DNA of 11,553 nucleotides. Origin: Hyphomicrobiaceae bacterium. GTDB lineage: Bacteria; Pseudomonadota; Alphaproteobacteria; Rhizobiales; Hyphomicrobiaceae. Below are positions 7,064 to 11,553 of this stretch, in pieces. Where the stretch lies: positions 1 to 11,553 of the forward strand of contig JAJFHI010000407.1 in assembly GCA_021775715.1 (NCBI GenBank), written 5' to 3'. A program made the translations under genes and the position numbers. The number at the start of each line of letters is the position of its first letter. The stretch's first letter is position 1. The notes beneath the pieces are model-generated. The model was not told where the DNA came from and made no database searches. It saw only the letters and a program-made list of their open reading frames with translations.

Positions 7064-7872
7064 CCGGGCATTGTCACGTTTACTTGTGTACAGCACGAAA
7101 ATGGAAGAGCTGGCTGTGTTTCTTGCCGCAGCAGTCACAGCATCCCACCTGTCCATACCCGCCGCTCGGGACTGTCGCATTGTTTTGCGTGAGATCAGAT
7201 GTCGTTGGCCGTTGAAAGTGTTGTAGATCGCGGCGTGGGTTGAGAGAAATCGTTGCGCGGAACCTGCCGACTTGAATCGCCGCACCTCTCGTTCTCGCTT
7301 CCTTATCGGCAGATGCGAATTCTCGGCCCGATTATTGTCCCGACCGCCGGTGATGTGGCGAGCCTTCATGCCTAGGTCACACAGAGGCGCGCCATATGGC
7401 GGCAGTTTGTCTGCCACGATGGCATCTGGTGAGAAGCCCTGTGACTTGGGCCGTTTCCGCATCAGCTTCAGACTGCTCGCTTGTCCCGGCACGATTGCAC
7501 CAGAACGTCTAGAACCTCGCCTTCACAATCAACGACGCGCCACAGATATACGTTCTTGCCGTTGATCGGGACGAAGTCTTCATCGAGATGTCAACGCGCA
7601 TCAGCACGCGGGTGCGAGCGTCTGAGTTTTCTGGCATAGGCCAAACCAAGCTTCAACGACCAACTGCGAACCTTTTCATACGAAACATCGATGCCGCGTT
7701 GGGACAACATATCCTCGACATCGCGCAGGCTTAGAGAAAAGCAAAAGTAAAGCCAGACCACTTGCTGGATCACAGCCATCGGGAAGCGATGGCGACGATA
7801 GGAAGAACTGCTCATCTAATATCCTGGCACATGGGTCCAGCTGGTCGAGTGAGTTAGCGTGTCAACACCGGG
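7064..7872 (-). mobile_element. decayed IS6-family insertion sequence
   Basis: An element of about 809 bases surrounds the broken transposase. The ends are imperfect inverted repeats: 7064-7085 (core TTGTCACGTTTAC) and 7851-7872 read on the minus strand (core TTGACACGCTAAC) agree at 15 of 22 positions. Size and gene content fit IS6-family elements. The eight bases flanking each end do not match, so no target duplication is seen, as expected for an old or rearranged copy. Exact ends are uncertain by a few bases. Confidence 0.7.
7118..7815 (-). pseudogene. IS6-family transposase, broken by a nonsense codon and a frameshift
   Basis: The N-terminal part starts at the ATG at 7815 and reads RHRFPMAVIQQVVWLYFCFS, then SLRDVEDMLSQRGIDVSYEKV, the helix-turn-helix region of IS6 transposases. 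A TGA at 7591-7593 stands where the family has Trp in RWHLDE. Reading on in the same frame gives HLDEDFVPINGKNVYLW and VVDCEGEVLDVLVQSCRDKR, with the first two catalytic Asp. Near 7481-7492 one base has been gained or lost; the other frame continues LKLMRKRPKSQGF, then NNRAENSH with the catalytic Glu, then FNGQRHLISR. The family stop after the TAAA block (about 7124) is gone, and the frame runs through the element's end to 6968. The DDE triad survives but no full protein can be made, so the copy is inactive on its own. Confidence 0.88.
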
Positions 7873-7886
7873 TGAGGGCTCGTAGT

Positions 7887-7926
7887 AAAACCGGGCTGGC
7901 CGACAATCATCGAGACTCAAGCCCGG
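7887..7926 (-). terminator. candidate intrinsic terminator after the VOC gene
   Basis: A perfect seven-base stem (CCGGGCT at 7891-7897 with AGCCCGG at 7920-7926) encloses a 22-base loop. On the minus strand it is followed by TTTT. It lies about 20 bases after the stop of the VOC gene. The long loop makes it less than ideal. Confidence 0.5.
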
Positions 7927-7944
7927 CCGTATCATCGAGCGTGC

Positions 7945-8574
7945 TTAAGATGAATTAGGCAGCAATTCAAAAAAATCGCGATGCTCGGCCCGGATGTGAT
8001 CGCGAACATAGTTGCGCATAAAGCCTTCCATCCGTTCGCGCACGCCCAGGCGTTCCTGAACCTGCTGCTCGCCTATGTGAAACGGGGACTGGTTGTGCGG
8101 CCAACCACCGTGCATGGGATTCACTCGCGATAAGGCTTCGGGATATGCGTGTGAAAGTGGGACGCATGATTCGGGTGTAATAAATTCCACGCGGATGCCG
8201 CCTGGGATAAAGCACATCATGTGTTTCGTCGGGCCGGCGCCCAAGGGTTCGGGTGCGAATTCAATCTCAACGCCTTCGGTTAATTTGAGAGTGTCGTGGA
8301 GTTGATCAAGTACACCAGCGCCGTCAACCCGGAGCGCGAAATGGTGCAAACCGATAATGTTCTTGCGGTCGAACGGGACCGCCGAGGCAGCGTTTTTTGC
8401 CTGCCAGATCGTGATCATGGTCACGCCGTCCGAGACGAACACCGCCGGATAATCTGGCTTTTCGCAGACCTGCTCAAAACCAAGTGTCTCAATGAAGAAT
8501 TCGCGGGTTTTCGCGAGGTCGGGAACCGTCAGGCCGATGTGATGGGCCCCTTTGGTTTTTGCTGTGTTCGCCAT
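7945..8574 (-). CDS. VOC-family (glyoxalase/dioxygenase fold) protein with a C-terminal piece of a PNPOx-like protein
   Basis: This is a 209-residue protein in two parts. Residues 9-137 form a vicinal-oxygen-chelate domain with two repeats, beginning HHIGLTVPDLAKTREFFIET and LHHFALRVDGAG. H12, H77 and E130 (GIRVEFI) fit the usual metal-binding triad, so a metal-dependent lyase, dioxygenase or thiol transferase is possible; the substrate is unknown. Residues 163-206 read SPFHIGEQQVQERLGVRERM and then RDHIRAEHRDFFELLP. That is the characteristic start of pyridoxamine-phosphate-oxidase-like flavin proteins, which normally continue for over 150 more residues. Here the frame stops four codons later. 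The tail therefore looks like a truncated fusion, with the insertion sequence 73 bases downstream. The ATG has a GGGGAG site. It is transcribed alone, as far as can be seen. Confidence 0.88.
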   Translation of the reverse strand: MANTAKTKGAHHIGLTVPDLAKTREFFIETLGFEQVCEKPDYPAVFVSDGVTMITIWQAKNAASAVPFDRKNIIGLHHFALRVDGAGVLDQLHDTLKLTEGVEIEFAPEPLGAGPTKHMMCFIPGGIRVEFITPESCVPLSHAYPEALSRVNPMHGGWPHNQSPFHIGEQQVQERLGVRERMEGFMRNYVRDHIRAEHRDFFELLPNSS

Positions 8575-8606
8575 AAATCAGCTCCCCATATTCAAAGGTT
8601 AGCGTA

Positions 8607-8915
8607 TTAGCTCGGATCGCCTTTGGGTTGTGACATTTGTTGCAAGCTTTCGCCATCTACCATAATGCAACTGCGCCCGTCCGAGCTGGAGACCAACACC
8701 GAATGCAAACTATTTTCGCTGACGAACAATTCATACTTTGAGTTGCACGTCGAGGTGATGCCACGGCCGCCACTGTGTTCATGATATTTCTATGCAATCT
8801 GGGGGGTTGCTTGATCACAAGGACCATAGCGTTGTTTCGCGCTCGCGGGGCTGATCACTGGCAACACCACGATGGTGGTAAACAGGAACGATAGGACGCG
8901 GGATGCATTTCTCAT
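8607..8915 (-). pseudogene. small exported protein gene interrupted by an in-frame amber codon
   Basis: The ATG at 8913-8915 overlaps the stop of the histidine kinase gene (ATGA), a classic coupled arrangement. The first 41 codons give a clear signal peptide (RVLSFLFTTIVVLPVISPASA) and the start of a mature chain (KQRYGPCDQATPQIA). A TAG at 8790-8792 follows. The same frame then stays open for 60 more codons to a TAA at 8607-8609. It reads as real protein: KYHEHSGGRGITSTCNSKYE, then ELFVSENSLHSVLVSSSDG, then RSCIMVDGESLQQM. The pattern resembles small periplasmic proteins of alphaproteobacteria that end in a GxxCxxxxGEx block, so the amber most simply replaced Glu or Gln. It is either a recent pseudogene, a sequencing error, or a read-through site. 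As written, only a 41-residue product would be made. Function unknown. Confidence 0.65.
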
Positions 8916-9691
8916 GACACTAGTCTCCGGTTTGGGGTTTCGTGGCCGGCCGGAAGGTGGAGGCTGAATATCGCGCCTTCGCCGTCGGGTCGGTTTGCTG
9001 CCTCGACCCGGCCGTTATGTCGTTTGGCTATCAACCGCGTGATCCAGAGACCCAAACCGGTTGAGGGTGTCCCGGTATCTGGTCGGGCGGAGAGTCGTGT
9101 GAAGGGGCGGAAGGCACGAGCGCGGTCTGCGTTTGTGAGCCCAGGGCCGTTATCTGATATTCGCACGATAATGCCGCCATCCTGAGCTGGCCCGGCTTCG
9201 CAAATGACGAGGCTGCCTGGCTCTGTAAATTTCACTGCATTGCTAATAAGGTTGTGAATGGCTTCGAACAGCAGCTGCTTGTCGCCTACGACATGCAGGG
9301 GCTCCACACAATAGGAGTGAACACGGACGCAACGGCTCTCGGCAAAGGGTCGGTTGAGTGCCGCGGCCTGTTCGACAACGTCTGCCAGATCGACTTGAAT
9401 TGGAATAAAGGACAGCGGGTCGCCACCGGTGCGAGCGCGTTCCAGGATGGCGCCGAGCAATTCGTCCAGTTGTTGGATTACTTTTTCCGCGGAGTTCGCG
9501 CCTTTGGCAACTCTGTCATGATTGCCACTTCGGCTGTCCGTCGTCATGCCTTCAACGAGCATCGCAAGACTTGCCAAAGGCCCGCGCATGTCATGGGCAA
9601 CTATTTCCAGCGCGCCGATGTGCGGGCCGTGTGTCGGAGCAGGAAAGTGCGCAATGTTTTCAGTCTTTGATCGTTGAACCATAGTACTCAT
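8912..9691 (-). CDS. cytoplasmic sensor histidine kinase
   Basis: This 259-residue kinase starts at the ATG at 9689-9691, which has a GGAGAG site six bases upstream; a longer frame opening with TTG at 9727 has none. The dimerisation and phosphorylation helix carries H33 (EIVAHDMRGPLASL). The ATPase domain has an N box (NLISNAVKFTEPG, about 147-159), a G1 box (DNGPGL at 180), an F box (FRPFTRL) and a G2 box (STGLGLWI at about 210-217). There is no membrane segment and hardly any input domain: only about 25 residues precede the phosphorylation helix, so the signal must come from a partner protein or the cytoplasm. No response regulator lies in the window. The stop overlaps the ATG of the next small exported gene, suggesting a joint function before that gene was damaged. 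Confidence 0.9.
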   Translation of the reverse strand: MSTMVQRSKTENIAHFPAPTHGPHIGALEIVAHDMRGPLASLAMLVEGMTTDSRSGNHDRVAKGANSAEKVIQQLDELLGAILERARTGGDPLSFIPIQVDLADVVEQAAALNRPFAESRCVRVHSYCVEPLHVVGDKQLLFEAIHNLISNAVKFTEPGSLVICEAGPAQDGGIIVRISDNGPGLTNADRARAFRPFTRLSARPDTGTPSTGLGLWITRLIAKRHNGRVEAANRPDGEGAIFSLHLPAGHETPNRRLVS

Positions 9692-9802
9692 GACGTCTCT
9701 CCAATACGCTGCAATGTGCAGTCTCAAACGGTCTTCAAAGGCTAGTTGGAGGGCCGGACGGGCACATTCTCTAACGGTTGGTAACGTTTTCGATTTGAGG
9801 TG

Positions 9803-9838
9803 GACGCGGACGGCGGGGAGGAGGCCACCGTCCGCGCG
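9803..9838 (-). terminator. candidate terminator hairpin after the YHS gene
   Basis: A nine-base perfect stem (CGCGGACGG at 9805-9813 with CCGTCCGCG at 9828-9836) extends inward by two pairs after one mismatch. It sits 16 bases beyond the YHS stop and about 110 bases before the kinase ATG. There is no clear T run on either strand, so it may slow or end transcription only weakly. Confidence 0.45.
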
Positions 9839-9853
9839 GTGATCCGTTGAGCG

Positions 9854-10351
9854 CTAGCTCAAGCTTTCCGGATCCTTACTCTCGATATTCCGCCAGGTCT
9901 TTTTGGCTTTTTTGATGTTGCCTGGGACGTCTTTGAGCCAGGTTTGCTGAATTGACCTGTTCAGGTTCAGGTAGAGCGTGCCGTCGACGACGCGCCAGAA
10001 ACGAGGGTCGCCATCGAACTTGGCGCCGACGGAAACCCCATAGGCACAGAATCCACCAAACGCGGGAACGTACTTATCGGGATTGGCTTCAAACTTCGCC
10101 TGGTGCTCCTTGCTCGAAAACCGGTAGGTTGCGCCGGCATGAGAGACAGCAAATCCGGCTGATCCAATAACCGCCGCGCCCTCTGTGAAGAATGCAACCG
10201 GGTCGTAGCCATGGATGGCGACGCCGGGTCCTAAGATAGTTCGACCGGGCGCGACGTTGAGTTCATCAACGGCAAGAGCCGCTGTTGCAGCGCCTAAGAC
10301 TGCGACCAACGAGGCTACCGTGGCGATGACAATTGCCTTAAATGTTGACAT
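9854..10351 (-). CDS. exported YHS-domain protein
   Basis: This 165-residue protein begins at the ATG at 10349-10351, with an AAAGGTACG site upstream. An upstream in-frame extension of 38 codons is proline- and arginine-rich and is not credible as a signal. Residues 1-27 are a Sec signal ending AALA-VD. The YHS domain spans about 46-140: GYDPVAFFTEG, a ATYRFSSKEHQAKFEANPDKY block, GGFCAYGVSVGAKFDGDP and WRVVDGTLYLNLN. C102 is the single conserved cysteine. In related periplasmic YHS proteins this region is thought to bind a metal, and some relatives are annotated as selenoproteins; here the residue is an ordinary TGC codon. The role is unknown. It is divergent from the LysR gene and may be its target, by position only. 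Confidence 0.88.
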   Translation of the reverse strand: MSTFKAIVIATVASLVAVLGAATAALAVDELNVAPGRTILGPGVAIHGYDPVAFFTEGAAVIGSAGFAVSHAGATYRFSSKEHQAKFEANPDKYVPAFGGFCAYGVSVGAKFDGDPRFWRVVDGTLYLNLNRSIQQTWLKDVPGNIKKAKKTWRNIESKDPESLS

Positions 10352-10676
10352 GATCGTACCTTTCAAAATTAACACGGGGGGTTTTGGAGATGGCTGTGGT
10401 TCGCTTGGTCGGCGGATGCAGAAAATGTTACGGACAAGCCGACTATCGAGGCCATGTCCGACCAAATTGTTTCAACAAGGGTGAGTGGGGCCCGATGGAA
10501 TATCGGGCGCTGGTCATGTTGATTTGGTGATCGCTGCATTGCCATGACGGTATCTCCATTCTTTTTCGCTTAACTTCGAAAAGAAAACCAAGCGATGTTG
10601 TCAAAGCTGACGCTTTCTCACTTGAAACAGAACCGACAATATTCGAAATTGATCATTCCAGATTGAGGAATGACCG
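10352..10676. promoter_or_regulatory. divergent control region between the YHS and LysR genes
   Basis: This 325-base stretch holds no gene. It has three visible dyads. TTGGTCGG (10405-10412) pairs with CCGACCAA (10458-10465). Inside that, CGGACAAGCC (10431-10440) can pair with GGCCATGTCCG (10450-10460). TCGCTT and AAGCGA, near 10566-10595, flank an AT-rich core close to the LysR start. LysR-type proteins usually bind dyads in such divergent spacers, so one may be an operator. The first two could instead form a hairpin in the leader of the YHS message. Confidence 0.4.
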
Positions 10677-11553
10677 ATGGATCAACTCCGGGCTATGTCG
10701 GTATTTGTTGCCGTCTCAGAAGAAGGTGGCTTTGCGCCCGCTGCGCGGCGCCTCAATATGTCGCCGCCTTCCGTCACACGCGCCATGACGGAATTGGAAA
10801 CACGGTTGGGTGCCCGCCTGTTGAACCGGACGACGCGCTCGGTTCGGCTCACAGAATCGGGCAAGCGCTATCTATTGGATTGCCAGAGAATTTTGTCTGA
10901 GGTCGACCAGGCCGATCAACATGCGGCGGCTATCCACTCGCTGCCGCGCGGACTGATTTCTATTACGGCCTCGGTGCCTTTGGGTGGAACCGTCGTCACG
11001 CCCGCCCTGTTTGGCCTGCTGGACCGTTATCCCGATATTTCAGTGTCGCTCCTGCTCTACGACCGTATCGTGCATTTGATCGATGAGGGCATTGATGTCG
11101 CGATACGAATTGCCCACCTGCCGGATTCGTCTCTTATCGCAATTCGGGTGGGAAAGGTACGCCGCGTGTTGTGCGCGTCCCCTGCGTATCTCGAAAGAAA
11201 GGGACGCCCAACATCGCCATCTGACTTGTCCGACCATGAACTTATCGACTTTACGAATATGGCGCCTACCGGAGAGTGGACGTTTCATTCCGATGGTGCG
11301 ACTAAATCTTTCAAACCGACGTCACGCCTGCATGTCAATAAAGCCACTGTAGCGCTTGCGGCGGTCGTCGCCGGTCGCGGTATCACGAGAGCACTATCGT
11401 ATATGCTCACGCCCTACCTTGAATCAGGTGAACTTGAATTGATTTTGGAAGAGTATGAACCGCCACCACTGCCAGTGCATGTCGTCCATAGCGAAGCAGG
11501 AAAGACCTCCGCGCGTGTTCGCGCGGTCGTCGACCACCTTGTCGAGAATTTGA
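10677..11553 (+). CDS. LysR-family transcriptional regulator, last few codons outside window
   Basis: An open frame of 292 codons runs from the ATG at 10677-10679 to the right edge without a stop; the final TGA in the sequence is out of frame. Family length is near 300, so only a few residues are missing. Residues 1-60 are the winged helix-turn-helix (AMSVFVAVSEEGGFAPAARR, then LNMSPPSVTRAMTELETRLG, then LLNRTTRSVRLTESG). Residues about 90-290 form the effector-binding domain, with IDVAIRIAHLPDSSLIAIRV and the VAAVVAGRGI-like block ALAAVVAGRGITRALSYM. This pattern is typical of the large CrgA/DsdC-like group of LysR proteins in proteobacteria; the effector cannot be told. A second ATG at 10670 is in another frame. 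A GAGGAA site lies 8 bases before the chosen start. It probably regulates itself and perhaps the divergent YHS gene. Confidence 0.93.
   Translation, partial: MDQLRAMSVFVAVSEEGGFAPAARRLNMSPPSVTRAMTELETRLGARLLNRTTRSVRLTESGKRYLLDCQRILSEVDQADQHAAAIHSLPRGLISITASVPLGGTVVTPALFGLLDRYPDISVSLLLYDRIVHLIDEGIDVAIRIAHLPDSSLIAIRVGKVRRVLCASPAYLERKGRPTSPSDLSDHELIDFTNMAPTGEWTFHSDGATKSFKPTSRLHVNKATVALAAVVAGRGITRALSYMLTPYLESGELELILEEYEPPPLPVHVVHSEAGKTSARVRAVVDHLVENL

Noticed and set aside
7906..7939. Direct repeat ATCATCGAG twice near the VOC gene end
   Set aside because: Nine bases, does not flank the insertion sequence, and partly lies in the terminator loop; most likely chance.
10352..10465. N-terminal extension of the YHS protein by 38 residues
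   Set aside because: It would bury the signal peptide, is of poor coding character, and the internal ATG has a proper ribosome site.
11551..11553. TGA at the window end as the stop of the LysR gene
   Set aside because: It is out of frame: the LysR codons end ENL with one base left over, so the gene continues past the edge.
1..11553. CRISPR arrays, tRNA or rRNA genes
   Set aside because: No regular spaced repeats, cloverleaf or rRNA-like stretches were noticed on either strand.

Overview
The window looks like chromosomal DNA of an alphaproteobacterium. The signs are a bc1-type Rieske protein with a Tat signal, an IS6-family transposase and a threonine-synthase fragment of the type common in that class, and small periplasmic proteins typical of it. 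The taxon is inferred from how the proteins read, not from a search. By eye the left part (about 1-7000) is clearly lower in GC than the right part (about 7900-11553), and a decayed insertion sequence lies at the change.

Left block, minus strand (3312 down to 1): a periplasmic oxidation operon. The order of transcription is an exported Rieske protein, a PQQ-dependent alcohol dehydrogenase with the Asp-x-Asp signature of lanthanide enzymes, an unknown exported 161-residue protein, and the start of a [2Fe-2S] subunit of a molybdenum hydroxylase or aldehyde oxidoreductase that is cut by the window edge. A plausible reading is alcohol to aldehyde by the quinoprotein and then aldehyde to acid by the molybdoenzyme. 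No cytochrome c is encoded here, so the Rieske protein is a candidate electron acceptor.

Middle block, plus strand (4156-7035): a NosR/NirI-type membrane flavo-iron-sulfur protein, divergent from the operon, followed by a small exported beta-rich protein. No nitrous oxide or nitrite reductase gene is visible. The spacer between the two blocks holds a dead fragment of a threonine-synthase-like gene.

Right block: an IS6-family element at about 7064-7872 with a nonsense codon and a frameshift in its transposase; a VOC-domain gene that ends in an N-terminal piece of a pyridoxamine-phosphate-oxidase-like protein; a cytoplasmic histidine kinase whose stop overlaps the start of a small exported gene carrying an in-frame amber codon; an exported YHS-domain protein; and, divergent from the latter, a LysR-type regulator that is still open at the right edge. 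These are ordinary accessory genes with clear signs of decay.

The most interesting unit is the pairing of a Rieske protein with a predicted lanthanide-type PQQ dehydrogenase, next to a NosR-like protein. It may be an unusual electron route out of a periplasmic alcohol dehydrogenase.
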